Assembly: GCA_000830175.1 (NCBI GenBank)
Contig: JQIS01000031.1
Location: 1 to 64,000 of the forward strand
DNA: 64,000 nucleotides
Source of the DNA: Sulfurovum sp. FS08-3
GTDB taxonomy: Bacteria > Campylobacterota > Campylobacteria > Campylobacterales > Sulfurovaceae
Direction: 5' to 3'
Positions 38,144 through 47,009 of the stretch are shown here, in pieces (the stretch's first letter is position 1; the number at the start of each line of letters is the position of its first letter). The notes under the pieces were generated by a model. It saw only the letters and a list, made by a program, of their open reading frames with translations. It was not told the DNA's origin and ran no database searches. A program made the translations under genes and the position numbers.

Positions 38144-39531
38144 AAAAAGTAGCCATACTGGGTCGCCCCAATGTGGGCAAAAGCTCTCTTTTTAACCGTC
38201 TTGCAAGGGTTAGAGATGCCATTACCTCCGATGTGAGCGGTACAACACGAGATATTAAAAAACGCCTTGTAACCATCTCGGAAAATAGAGAGTTTGAAGT
38301 CATCGATACAGGCGGAATTGATGATAGCAGTGAGCTTTTTTCGATTGTCAAAGTCCAAAGCCTCAAAGCCGCCCAAAGTGCCGATGTTATCCTCTATATG
38401 GTCGATGGCAAAAACTTACCCCACGATGAAGATAAGGCACTCTTTTATCAACTCCAAGCCCAAAAAAAGCCCATTGCATTAATTGTCAATAAAATCGATA
38501 ACGACAAAGAGGAAGAGAGCCGTTTTTGGGACTTTTTGGAGTTTGGTGCAGCGAGTATTTTTCCTATTTCGGTGAGCCACAACCGCAAAATGAACGCCTT
38601 TTACCATTGGCTAGAGAAGTATATTCCTCCCAAAGAGGAGAGTGTAACGCTCCATGAAGATGAATCAACGCTTGAAGATATTTTTGATAGAGAACTTGAA
38701 GAGCCAATTGCCCAAGAAGAGGATAGAGAGATCAAAGTAGCCATTATTGGACGAGTCAATACAGGCAAAAGCTCTTTGCTTAATGCTCTGCTCAAAGAGG
38801 AGCGTGTGGTGGTAAGCGATGTGGCGGGTACTACGATTGATCCTATCGATGAGACAATTGAGTACAACGACTACAAAATTACCTTTATCGATACCGCTGG
38901 TATTCGTCGCCGCAGTAAGATTTTGGGGATAGAGAAGTTTGCACTGGGACGTACGACCAAACTGCTTGAAGCTGCCAATATTGTTTTGCTTGTCATTGAC
39001 GCTACGGTTGGAGTGAGTGAGCTTGATGAACGAGTGGCAGGACTTATCGACAAGCACCGATTGGCGTGTTTGATTGTACTCAACAAGTGGGATATTCGAG
39101 GCGACAAAACCTATGAAGAGGCACTTGAAGATACACGTTATGCTTTAAAGTTTCTTCATTATGCTCCCATTATCACCATCTCTGCCAAAAGCGGTCAAAG
39201 AGTCCATAAGATTCTCGATGAGGTGGTCAAAATCTATGAACGATACAAACAACGCATCCCTACCTCCAAGCTCAATGAGGTACTTAAAATAGCCATGAGT
39301 CGCCACCATGTCCCCTCGCACAACGGAGCGGTAGTGAAAATCAAATTTGCTACTCAATACCAAACCAAACCGCCCAAAATCGCCCTTATTGCAAACCGTC
39401 CCGATGGGATTCACTTTAGCTACTTTCGTTATCTTGCCAATTTTTTGCGGGAAAATTTTGATTTTGAAGGTGTACCGCTTGATATTGTGGCTCGTAAGCG
39501 TGGAGAGCGTTTTGAAGAGGATGAGGATTAG
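38140..39531 (+). CDS. der: Ribosome-assembly GTPase Der (EngA)
   Basis: 463 residues with two tandem GTPase domains: [14 protein letters not shown] (G1), DTGGID (G3) and NKID (G4), and then [20 protein letters not shown] and NKWD. A KH-like C-terminal domain ends in Glu/Asp. Der helps 50S assembly. The start overlaps the hisC stop by 4 nt (ATGA). The reading frame is intact. Confidence 0.97.
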   Translation: MKKVAILGRPNVGKSSLFNRLARVRDAITSDVSGTTRDIKKRLVTISENREFEVIDTGGIDDSSELFSIVKVQSLKAAQSADVILYMVDGKNLPHDEDKALFYQLQAQKKPIALIVNKIDNDKEEESRFWDFLEFGAASIFPISVSHNRKMNAFYHWLEKYIPPKEESVTLHEDESTLEDIFDRELEEPIAQEEDREIKVAIIGRVNTGKSSLLNALLKEERVVVSDVAGTTIDPIDETIEYNDYKITFIDTAGIRRRSKILGIEKFALGRTTKLLEAANIVLLVIDATVGVSELDERVAGLIDKHRLACLIVLNKWDIRGDKTYEEALEDTRYALKFLHYAPIITISAKSGQRVHKILDEVVKIYERYKQRIPTSKLNEVLKIAMSRHHVPSHNGAVVKIKFATQYQTKPPKIALIANRPDGIHFSYFRYLANFLRENFDFEGVPLDIVARKRGERFEEDED

Positions 39532-39539
39532 AAGAAAGT

Positions 39540-39600
39540 GAAGCAATCCATGGTTTTAGATTGCTTCGTACCTTACAATGACTAGCTCAAAGATGAAATG
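39540..39600. repeat. REP-like hairpin, GATTGCTTCGT family
   Basis: A 9-bp stem GAAGCAATC (39540-39548) and GATTGCTTC (39559-39567) with a 10-nt loop is followed by GTACCTTACAATGAC. The same wording recurs at 59962-60010 as GATTGCTTCGTGCCTTGCAATG. It sits directly after der and could act on transcript ends, but no T run follows. Confidence 0.6.
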
Positions 39601-39657
39601 TTGGGCAAAGTACGCAACATCACAAAGCTAACGAGAGTTGTCGAATCCGAACATATC

Positions 39658-40758
39658 CTATTCAATCCCTTGAAGCTGCGTCAAATCAACTTGATTGGCT
39701 GCACACTCACCTACGAAGATTGAAGCAAGTCTTCGAGGGTGGTATCCATATAATTCGTCATCTTCTCTGTGTATTTTTGCTATATTTGGTCGATGCACAC
39801 CATTGGCAGTAGTCCACCAATCTTCACTAGGAAAAGCATCCGTTGCTCTATTGTCATAAATAGGTGTCCACATATCAATAAAACGAACTTTTCTACCGTT
39901 GGTATTGAGATCATTGACCACTTTTTGGGCAATATCAACATAGTATGCTTTTTGGCGTTCAAGCCAATTATCCACATCATTTTGTGTCGATGGAATACTC
40001 ACCATGCCAACAGCATCAAGCATATGTGCGGTGACATATACGATGGGGTGATTGCGACAATTTGAGCCTTGATCAAGTGCAATAACGAGTTCTTTGAGTT
40101 TCGCCTCATAGGCATTTTTATCAATATCGCCATTGAGGTCATTGCCACCACGGGAAGCAAAAGCGATGTCGTAGCAGTAGCTTTTGTTTGTAAGTTCGCT
40201 TCCGTGAAGATTAAACCAATCTTCAACCGAAGAACCAGCGACAGCTGAGGTGTGTCCGATGGTTTGATGGGTATATGTTCCTGTTGAACAGCTGTAAGTA
40301 TCGGCATTCGTCCAACATCCAGAACCAACCCACTCTATGCTCAATGCAGGATTGCGAATTTGCAATCTTTGAGCAAAAGGCACCATCCAACCAAACTCCT
40401 CAGTAGTGTTGAGGGTGCTACTTAGAGTACCGTCTGCATTGAAAGGGAGAGTGTTCATGTGGTTGTACTCTTCAATGCTTTCGCCAGCAACATAAATCCT
40501 AAGTGTTTGCGAATCGGTTGAAACAGGAATATTAGTGTTGTTTACATCCGTTGAAACAGGGGTTTGAGTATTGTCTGAAGCGTGGGTTGTTTCGGTTGAA
40601 ACAGGAATATTAGTGTTGTTTGCATCCGTTGAAACAGGGGTTTGGGTATTGTCTGAAGCGTGGGTTGCTGTGGTCGTTCTACTACCCCCTCCGCATCCAC
40701 TCAAGATCAATACAGCAGCGACCGATGATAAACAAAACAATTTGAATCTCGCAAACAT
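39658..40758 (-). CDS. Lipoprotein with SGNH/GDSL-like hydrolase domain
   Basis: About 366 residues from ATG 40758, 6 nt after AAAGGA; longer readings are possible. A lipobox LSGCGGGS places it in a membrane as a lipoprotein. A linker of Thr/Asn/Ser repeats (ASDNTQTPVSTDANNTNIP twice) is nearly identical at DNA level. The globular part starts LRIYVAGESIEEYN, with SVEDWFNLHG, ASRGGNDLNGDI and a C-terminal DxxH-like GVHRPN. These resemble SGNH hydrolase blocks, but the usual GDS box reads AGES. The substrate, perhaps a glycan ester, is unknown. Confidence 0.6.
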   Translation of the reverse strand: MFARFKLFCLSSVAAVLILSGCGGGSRTTTATHASDNTQTPVSTDANNTNIPVSTETTHASDNTQTPVSTDVNNTNIPVSTDSQTLRIYVAGESIEEYNHMNTLPFNADGTLSSTLNTTEEFGWMVPFAQRLQIRNPALSIEWVGSGCWTNADTYSCSTGTYTHQTIGHTSAVAGSSVEDWFNLHGSELTNKSYCYDIAFASRGGNDLNGDIDKNAYEAKLKELVIALDQGSNCRNHPIVYVTAHMLDAVGMVSIPSTQNDVDNWLERQKAYYVDIAQKVVNDLNTNGRKVRFIDMWTPIYDNRATDAFPSEDWWTTANGVHRPNIAKIHREDDELYGYHPRRLASIFVGECAANQVDLTQLQGIE

Positions 40759-40871
40759 TTTCATTCCTTTGGTAATAAGATTACATATTTGATATTGTAC
40801 TATATTACACCTGACTTTATGCACGAAAAGTGCGTAAAAACCTTTCGGATCAACCCTTAACTCGTTGAGCG

Positions 40872-41205
40872 TTACACTCTTTTTTGGACACTATTTTCTA
40901 AAACTTTACCTACAAAAGCATTAAGCGACATACCAGCACTTAATGCCTCTTTGTAGATTTTTTTATGCAAACTTGGCTCAATTCTCACATTAAAGACACC
41001 TTTGTAGGCTTTTTGTGGTTCTCTTCCTAGTTGTTCGCAAGTTTTTATATATTCATCAACTGCATTTTTAAAATTAATCTCTAGCTCATCAACTGTAGTA
41101 GCTTCAAAGGTTACCAAATCATCTATCATCTCAATTTTTCCAAAAAAAGCATCTATCCTCGCTCGAATACTCTACACTGCCAACATAGTCGCCATATTCT
41201 ATAAT
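40872..41205 (-). pseudogene. HicB-like antitoxin, frameshifted and lacking a normal start
   Basis: The intact C-terminal part (from ATG 41129) reads DDLVTFEATTVDELE, then AYKGVFNVRIEPSLHKKIY and MSLNAFVGKVLENS, a HicB/RHH antitoxin. The missing N-terminal strand is encoded upstream as IEYGDYVGSVEYSSEDRCFF, but in another frame. A T7 run (41142-41148, plus-strand A7) carries one extra base. No ATG, GTG or TTG starts that frame; only ATT 41205 or ATA would serve. Hence the gene is broken, or mis-sequenced, and restarts at 41129. Confidence 0.6.
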
Positions 41206-41441
41206 ACTACTTTTGATTGAATCTGTTTTATTATATAAACCTTTAACACATTATCAAGATGGGGCTTGTGGAGATTGATTAAAATATCTCTTTTTTGATT
41301 GTAAAACTTCACAGCCAACCCAGCCCCTTCAAGCTTCACAAATCCGCAACTTAGTAGCAGTGTTTCCAATTCGTCAAATGTTAAATCTTTTTTAATCGGA
41401 ATTGCTAAAAATCTTTTCAGTAATTTATCTTTTTTACTCAT
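41199..41441 (-). CDS. HicA-like toxin, catalytic His not at usual place
   Basis: 80 residues with the HicA fold pattern: LTFDELETLLLSCGFVKLEGAG then a beta strand and INLHKPH. In classical HicA the strand carries GSHxxF with the catalytic His. Here it reads GAGLAVKFYN, so RNase activity is doubtful. The partner HicB-like gene directly follows and is itself damaged. Both suggest a decaying toxin-antitoxin pair. Confidence 0.55.
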   Translation of the reverse strand: MSKKDKLLKRFLAIPIKKDLTFDELETLLLSCGFVKLEGAGLAVKFYNQKRDILINLHKPHLDNVLKVYIIKQIQSKVVL

Positions 41442-41678
41442 AGTAAAATGGTATCATTTTTTTAGTTGCACAAGTCAAGCATAATATATTTGTTTGTTGT
41501 CTGTGCATCCCGCTTGAGAGAGTGAGAATTGGGGAAAGATTTGCTGATAAAGGAATGTATTTAAGGAAACTCTTTGGGTTATTCTTCACCACTCCCGTGA
41601 AAATGGGTATCCACTGCATTGATGGATTCTCGTCTTTTCGGGAATGGCGTATTTTTGGAGGTTCTTGTAAACTTTTGC

Positions 41679-42875
41679 CTACGCCTCTAACTCAATGATT
41701 TGCCATGGAAGCCCTTGCTTGTTGAGTTCTTCCATGAAGGGATCGGGGTCGAGTTGTTCCATATTCCAAACACCCTCTTTTTTCCAAATACCCTCTAGCA
41801 TCAATTTAGCTCCAATCATCGCAGGAACGCCTGTGGTGTAAGATACCCCTTGCGATTTGACTTCGGCGTAGCACTCTTCGTGGTCTTTGACTTGATAGAT
41901 GTAGATTTTTTTCTTTGCACCGTCCTTGATACCCTCCGCTACGATTCCGATATTGGTTTTGCCTTTGGTTCGTGGTCCTAGTGAGGCGGGGTCTGGTAGA
42001 AGAGTTTTGAGAAACTCAATGGGGATAATGCGTTGCCCTTGATGCTCAACGGGTTCGATACCCAACATTCCCACATTTTCCAAAACCTCCATGTGCTTGA
42101 GATAACTCGCTCCAAAGGTCATAAAAAAGCGAATGCGTTGCAATCCTTTGATGTGTTTAACCAAACTCTCTAGCTCCTCATGGTAGAGCAAATAGCTATC
42201 TTTTGGTCCTACCTCAGGATAGTCCCACACTTGCATAATCTCCATAGGCTTTGTCTCTATCCACTCTCCATTCTCCCAATATCGCCCGTTTGCACTCACC
42301 TCTCTAAGGTTGATTTCGGGATTGAAATTGGTTGCAAAGGGGTAGCCGTGGTCTCCTGCGTTGCAATCTAAAATATCAATGGTATGAATCTCATCAAAGT
42401 AGTGCTTTTGAGCGTAAGCACAAAAGATATTGGTAGCCCCTGGGTCAAATCCACTGCCTAGTAGCCCCATAATACCTGCTTCCTTAAACGCCGCATCTCT
42501 CTCCCATTGGAGTTTGTATTCAAACTTCGCAAGACTAGGGTGTTCGTAGTTGGCAGTATCAAGATAATCGACTTTGGTAGCGATACACGCATCCATAATC
42601 GCCAAATCCTGATAAGGCAAAGCGACGTTGATAACAATATCGGGTTGAACATCATCAATCAAAGCCACAAGCTCCTCTACGCTATCGGCGTTTACGCTAC
42701 GAGTATCCACATCGACACCGCAACACGCCTTAACATCTTTGGCAATTGCTTCGCACTTACTGAGTGTACGACTCGCCAATGTAATATGCCCAAAAACTTC
42801 GCTATTCATAGCACACTTATGCACCACTACATTGCTCACGCCACCCGCACCGATTATCAATACTCTTTTTGACAT
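41679..42875 (-). CDS. Saccharopine-dehydrogenase-family protein, carboxynorspermidine synthase
   Basis: 398 residues. An N-terminal Rossmann motif IIGAGGVSNVVVHKCA starts the protein. LGSGFDPGATNIFCAYA, DCNAGDHGYPFATNFNPEIN and GVSYTTGVPAMIGAKLMLEG are typical of Lys9-like carboxynorspermidine synthases, which join aspartate semialdehyde and a diamine on the route to norspermidine or spermidine. With the AguB-like amidase at 15.2 kb this supports the alternative polyamine pathway of Campylobacterota. It is monocistronic. Confidence 0.88.
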   Translation of the reverse strand: MSKRVLIIGAGGVSNVVVHKCAMNSEVFGHITLASRTLSKCEAIAKDVKACCGVDVDTRSVNADSVEELVALIDDVQPDIVINVALPYQDLAIMDACIATKVDYLDTANYEHPSLAKFEYKLQWERDAAFKEAGIMGLLGSGFDPGATNIFCAYAQKHYFDEIHTIDILDCNAGDHGYPFATNFNPEINLREVSANGRYWENGEWIETKPMEIMQVWDYPEVGPKDSYLLYHEELESLVKHIKGLQRIRFFMTFGASYLKHMEVLENVGMLGIEPVEHQGQRIIPIEFLKTLLPDPASLGPRTKGKTNIGIVAEGIKDGAKKKIYIYQVKDHEECYAEVKSQGVSYTTGVPAMIGAKLMLEGIWKKEGVWNMEQLDPDPFMEELNKQGLPWQIIELEA

Positions 42876-42971
42876 ATAAATCTCCCTTGATTACATTATG
42901 ATAGTCAAATTTTATCATATTTATAAGTATATTTATGATACATTTGTGAAAATTCTTTAAAGGTGTGAATA

Positions 42972-43199
42972 GTGACAATAAATGCAATTAAGATGAGAAA
43001 ATTTTGTTCTCCATTTAGAATAGTTTTAGGTTTGGCTTTGATTTTGGGAGCTGTGGTGACGGGGATTAAGTTTTTGTATATCGGTATTCTTCCATTGGTG
43101 GCGGGACTTATCAACTTTTGCCCAGCTTGTTATTTCACAAAACAGTGCGATTTGCTAGGAAAGGATATGAAAAAAGAGGAGAATAAACCCCAAGCATAA
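42972..43199 (+). CDS. Small inner-membrane protein, DUF2892-like
   Basis: 75 residues. Two hydrophobic helices (RIVLGLALILGAVVTGI and LYIGILPLVAGLINFCPAC) are separated by a short turn, with a CPxC-type Cys pair and a Cys near KQCDLLG, then a Lys-rich tail. This fits the DUF2892/YgaP membrane-domain family, often linked with rhodanese or sulfide handling. GTG 42972 follows AAAGGTG; an ATG at 42993 is also possible. Confidence 0.7.
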   Translation: MTINAIKMRKFCSPFRIVLGLALILGAVVTGIKFLYIGILPLVAGLINFCPACYFTKQCDLLGKDMKKEENKPQA

Positions 43200-43321
43200 C
43201 CCTCACCACTAGGTTTTCTCGCTCCCAAACTGCGTTTGAGGGCGTACAAATCAGCCATCAACTCCCAATACGTGCTTACACTAGCTCAAATTACAACTCA
43301 AATCAAACCATAGGCTATAGA

Positions 43322-43573
43322 ATGAGTGAAAATGATAAACTATTAAACGAACAAGGCGTTTTATATACCAACAAACAAGATTACGACAAAGCCGTAGAGT
43401 TATTTTTAAAAGCCATTGAGATAGATGCCAGTGATGAGTATTATAATAATTTAGGTATAGCTTATGTCTATAAAAAAGAGTACCCCAAAGCAATAGAAGC
43501 CTTCCAAAAAGCTCTTGAAATCAATCCAGATAATAGAGAAGCTTATTACAATATCGAAGTTTTGTGGTGGTAA
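43322..43573 (+). CDS. Short TPR protein, probably truncated
   Basis: 83 residues with two TPRs (LLNEQGVLYTNKQDYDKAVE and YYNNLGIAYVYKKEYPKAIE) and the start of a third (NREAYYNI), which ends abruptly in EVLWW about 30 nt before a REP-like repeat at 43603. The third repeat being cut suggests a longer gene was truncated when the repeat arrived. Confidence 0.55.
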   Translation: MSENDKLLNEQGVLYTNKQDYDKAVELFLKAIEIDASDEYYNNLGIAYVYKKEYPKAIEAFQKALEINPDNREAYYNIEVLWW

Positions 43574-43602
43574 AACACAAACACATTCCGCACTCCCCAG
43601 AA

Positions 43603-43711
43603 CATAAAACAACTGCCAAAAAGTGCTTCGACTAGGCTCAGGGCAAACGGATAACATAAAACCGTTCATGCCCCAGCTTATCGAGGCACTTTTGTGACAA
43701 TTATTTCACAA
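43603..43711. repeat. REP-like element, GTGCTTCGACTAGGCTCAG family, copy A
   Basis: It contains ACTGCCAAAAAGTGCTTCGA, CTAGGCTCAGGGCAAACGG and an inverted partner CAGCTTATCGAGGCACTTTTG, so it can form a long hairpin. The same blocks recur at 47230-47345 and 56365-56445. The first 30 bases are identical to copy B except for one position. Type: dispersed intergenic palindrome common in many bacteria. Confidence 0.75.
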
Positions 43712-43838
43712 ACTCGGACGATGAGAACGAGCAAGTACTCTTTTTCAAAAATAAAGAGCATTAAAAAATATAAACTGACACAAAACTACCCAATACCAAA
43801 ATAGCTATTATAAATTATTGGCAATTAATAAATATTAA

Positions 43839-43855
43839 GGGGGGGGTACTATAAT
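43839..43855 (+). promoter_or_regulatory. G8 tract next to a TATAAT box
   Basis: Eight G residues (43839-43846) stand 3 nt before TATAAT (43850-43855), about 55 nt upstream of the ATG of the duplicated-domain secreted protein. TTGGCA at 43818 is 26 nt from the -10 box, too far for normal spacing. Poly-G runs in promoters or coding starts are the usual phase-variation switch in Campylobacterota, so expression may vary with tract length (inference). Confidence 0.4.
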
Positions 43856-43909
43856 TATATAATTGTATTAAACTAGTAATTTAATATATTTTATAAAAAA
43901 GGATACTCC

Positions 43910-45577
43910 ATGAAAGCCAAAACTCTACTTATCGCTTCGTTGCTCTTGCCCAATCTACTACTATCTAGTAGTGTGATTTTAGAAGAGTCGTTTGAAAACC
44001 TAAGAGACAAAAAGGGGTGGCATATCCTAAAAGATAATGTCATTGGTGACCACGGAGCAGTATGGACAACCGATACCAATGGAGTAGAACTTCAAAGAGA
44101 AGTAGTCTCAGATTCAGCAGATGGCAAAGTTCACGCCGAACTTGATGCTAAACATAATGTAAAAATCTCTACCAAAATAACACCAACAGAAGCTACAAAC
44201 TATAAACTTAGCTTTGCTATTAAACCAAGAGACAAAAACAACAACAAAGATACTTCGGCAATGAGTGTGAAGCTCTTTAATCAAATAGTTACTATTCGCT
44301 CAAATAGCAGTGGAGAGCTATCAATCAAAAACAAAAACAACAACCTCAAAGTATCACAAACACCACATGATAATGGATGGAGTAAAATTGAGATAGATTA
44401 TGATAGTGTGGATAGAAGCAAAAAGAGTTTAATCATTAGCGGAATTGGCACAGATGATAGCTATGGGATGCTACTAGATAGTATCAAACTCATCGCCAAA
44501 GATGCTAATGATACGCAGGAGAGCAATCAAACCAACCCCTTGCCTGATGGCATACTACTCAAAGAGTCCTTTGAAAACCTAAGAGACAAAAAGGGGTGGC
44601 ATATCCTAAAAGGAAGCATTAGAGGAGACCATGGAACAGTATGGAAAAGTGACGACAATGGACTAGAACTTCAAAGAGAAGTAGTCTCAGATTCAGCAGA
44701 TGGCAAAGTCCACGCCGAACTTGATGCTAAACATAATGTCAAAATCTCTACCAAAATAACACCAACAGAAGCTACAAACTATAAACTTAGCTTTGCACTC
44801 AAACCAAGAGACAAAAAGGGTGATAAATCCACTTCAGCTATACGAATCAATCTCTTTAAACAGGTAGTATCCATTCGCTCTAGTAGTAGTGGAGAGCTAT
44901 CGATTAAAAACAAAAATGAGAATGTGAAAGTCACACAAACTCCACAAGATAATGGTTGGAGTAAGATTGAGATAAACTACAGTGACATTAACAAAAGCAA
45001 CAATGCTTTGGTGATTCGTGGGATTGGTAAGGATGATAGTTATGGGATGCTATTAGATGATATAGAGCTGCGTAGTAGTACCCAAGAGAACAACGCTACT
45101 GAGGTCATCCACGGGCATACCTTGCCACCTGAACCAGACCCTACTATCAATAACGCTACATTAGGTGGAGTCGATAGTAACGGTAACGGTGTACGGGATG
45201 ATGTGGAGAGGGCGATTTATAAGAAATATGATAATAAGCTAGATGTTGTTGTTTTGATGGATGAAGCAAAATTTAATCAACGAACAATGGTTGAACCAAT
45301 TTCCAATGCTCAAGAGATTGTAAAAGATTCAACTAAAACTGGTAATTGTGAATTATATTTAATTAATTTGAAGAGTAGTGGCGTGACTGGCAACAAAGTG
45401 ATAAGCAATATGAAATATGTTGATAATATAACCTTTAATACTCCTGAACGAGTTAAAAAATATCTTGATTATAACCAAGCTCTCTCAGGTGGTGTCTATG
45501 GTGGACCAATCAGTGATTGGAATCGTCAAGCATGTAGTGAAGAGGTTGTTAAAGTTCTAGAGGAGATGGGGCTATGA
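43910..45577 (+). CDS. Secreted protein with a tandem duplicated domain
   Basis: 555 residues. A signal peptide (KTLLIASLLLPNLLLSSS) is followed by two copies of a domain of about 170 residues (roughly 22-195 and 215-390). Each opens ESFENLRDKKGWHILK and includes GVELQREVVSDSADGKVHAE or a near match, and ends DDSYGMLLD. The beta-rich pattern with GW and SGELSIKNKN suggests a carbohydrate-binding-like sandwich. The C-terminal part starts GGVDSNGNGVRDDVERAI, a phrase I know from exported campylobacterial proteins, and has two Cys (GNCELYL, RQACSEE). Its stop overlaps the next start (ATGA). Confidence 0.7.
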   Translation: MKAKTLLIASLLLPNLLLSSSVILEESFENLRDKKGWHILKDNVIGDHGAVWTTDTNGVELQREVVSDSADGKVHAELDAKHNVKISTKITPTEATNYKLSFAIKPRDKNNNKDTSAMSVKLFNQIVTIRSNSSGELSIKNKNNNLKVSQTPHDNGWSKIEIDYDSVDRSKKSLIISGIGTDDSYGMLLDSIKLIAKDANDTQESNQTNPLPDGILLKESFENLRDKKGWHILKGSIRGDHGTVWKSDDNGLELQREVVSDSADGKVHAELDAKHNVKISTKITPTEATNYKLSFALKPRDKKGDKSTSAIRINLFKQVVSIRSSSSGELSIKNKNENVKVTQTPQDNGWSKIEINYSDINKSNNALVIRGIGKDDSYGMLLDDIELRSSTQENNATEVIHGHTLPPEPDPTINNATLGGVDSNGNGVRDDVERAIYKKYDNKLDVVVLMDEAKFNQRTMVEPISNAQEIVKDSTKTGNCELYLINLKSSGVTGNKVISNMKYVDNITFNTPERVKKYLDYNQALSGGVYGGPISDWNRQACSEEVVKVLEEMGL

Positions 45578-45960
45578 AGTATATAATTGTACTACTGCTT
45601 TTTACCTTTTCTTTAGTTGCTAATGAACCCGATAAGAAAAATACCTATAATGAATATATGGTAGACCTCTACTATGCCAATGGTATTATGATGCAAGAAG
45701 CTGAAAAAGAAGCTAAAAAAATTTGGAGAATTAGAGCTAATGACTTACTTCAAAGTAAGCCAATTTTATGGACACGAATTGCTAATGTGGAGATAGCTTA
45801 TAATATCTCAAAAGGTTTTGCAAAAGATATGTTTGAAGCTTTTTTACAAAAGGTAGCATTGGAGCCTAATTACAATACTGGATGGGAGGGTTTTAAAACA
45901 GCGATTGCTCTTATTACTCGTTCCCATCCGTCCTCGGTGGGAATGCATACGAGAGCTTAA
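45574..45960 (+). pseudogene. Exported protein truncated by the RAYT element
   Basis: The start (MKYIIVLLLFTFSLVANEP) is a signal peptide, and the helical mature part runs to GFKTAIALIT, after which the last 13 residues (RSHPSSVGMHTRA) come from the inverted repeat at 45917. The native C terminus is therefore lost. It is translationally coupled to the duplicated-domain protein upstream and may have been its partner. I do not recognise the family. Confidence 0.6.
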
Positions 45961-46574
45961 TAAACAAAACAGCTATCAACTGCTAAAATAACTCTATGGG
46001 AAGAAGTAGATATATCATAGTAGAACCAACACATCCACACTTTATCACTTGTACGGTACTCAACTGGCTACCAATATTTACACGCTTTGATAGTGTAGAG
46101 ATTATTATCAATAGCCTCAAACATCTACAACAAAAAGAGAACCTAAAACTCTACGCTTTTGTGATACTTGAAAACCATCTGCATCTCATTGCTCAAAGTG
46201 ATGATATTGCAATAAGCATGAGACACTTTAAATCTTTTACCGCTAAAGAGCTTTTGAAGCTATTACAACAAGAGAATGCTCAAACGCTACTCAAACAGTT
46301 TGAATTTTATAAAAAGGCTCATAAAAGAGATAGAACCTATCAACTATGGCAAGAGGGGTATCAACCTAAATTGATTGACAATGATGCTATGATGATAAAC
46401 AAGATAGAATATATTCATAATAACCCCATCAAACGAGGCTATGTAGATGAGGATTGGCACTGGAGATATAGCAGTGCTAGAGCCTATAGAGATATGGAGA
46501 GCTTGATTGAGGTGGAAAGGTTTTGGTATTATAACCTCTCGTATGCATTCCCACCGAGGACGGATGGGAACGAG
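45917..46574. mobile_element. RAYT unit bounded by 39-bp perfect inverted repeats
   Basis: 45917-45955 is the exact reverse complement of 46536-46574. Each end folds as a REP-type hairpin: CTCG...CGAG outside, TTCCCA.CCG / CGGTGGGAA inside, with a bulge. The RAYT gene lies between them. The unit of about 658 bp has gene fragments on both sides and looks like a recent insertion. Related hairpins (CTCGTTCCACCT) occur at 47208 and 53352 and as a half at 56455. Confidence 0.8.
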
Positions 46575-46592
46575 AGAACGAGAGACAAATAG
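45996..46592 (+). CDS. REP-associated tyrosine transposase (RAYT, Y1 HUH family)
   Basis: 198 residues. It begins GRSRYIIVEPTHPHFITC, has the HUH motif in VILENHLHLIAQS, and a candidate catalytic Tyr in INKIEYIHNNPIKRGYV, all standard for TnpA-REP proteins, which cut and join single-stranded REP hairpins. The final residues after NLSYAF are read through the right inverted repeat. It is flanked by its own inverted hairpins, so it may still be active. Confidence 0.9.
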   Translation: MGRSRYIIVEPTHPHFITCTVLNWLPIFTRFDSVEIIINSLKHLQQKENLKLYAFVILENHLHLIAQSDDIAISMRHFKSFTAKELLKLLQQENAQTLLKQFEFYKKAHKRDRTYQLWQEGYQPKLIDNDAMMINKIEYIHNNPIKRGYVDEDWHWRYSSARAYRDMESLIEVERFWYYNLSYAFPPRTDGNERTRDK

Positions 46593-46822
46593 TAGAAGAT
46601 AAAGGTATAACAAAAGCTATTCTACCATCCAACAAGGGTTGGACATTAGGAATAGGAGGGGAAAATCTTATTAAAACAGGACCGATATCAGGAGTGAGAA
46701 ATAAATACACTCCTATATTAGCCGTAGGTACTGCTTATGTAAGTTATGAAGGAGGTCTGATTATTCAAGATGGTATTGAAGCAATTAAAAAATGGATTCA
46801 AGATAACGAGGAGAAAAAATGA
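46577..46822 (+). pseudogene. 3' fragment of an unidentified gene
   Basis: Just right of the RAYT unit an open frame without a start reads QIVEDKGITKAILPSNKGW and GVRNKYTPILAVGTAYVSYEG, and ends KKWIQDNEEKK, with TGA overlapping the next ATG. It looks like the C terminus of a larger protein, perhaps a toxin-like tail, but I cannot name it. Whether it once belonged to the truncated gene at 45574 cannot be told by reading. Confidence 0.5.
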
Positions 46823-46986
46823 ATATTTTTGAATTATTAACAATGGTATTAATTATGGGTTTTATAAGTAGTTTTTTAGTTTCATTTGGTTTAATATATG
46901 TATTATTAAGTCCAATTATAACTATAATAATAATTATGGTAATAAGGTATATAAGTCAATATTTTAGAAATTTAAAGGAGAAGTAG
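46819..46986 (+). CDS. Small membrane protein
   Basis: 55 residues, almost wholly hydrophobic: two helices (LLTMVLIMGFISSFLVSFGL and LLSPIITIIIIMVIRYI) and a basic tail NLKEK. GAGGAG stands 3-8 nt before the ATG and the start overlaps the preceding TGA (ATGA). It could be an immunity or holin-like partner of the fragment in front. No family is recognised. Confidence 0.55.
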   Translation: MNIFELLTMVLIMGFISSFLVSFGLIYVLLSPIITIIIIMVIRYISQYFRNLKEK

Positions 46987-47009
46987 ATACTTAAGAAGTA
47001 GTATTCAAT

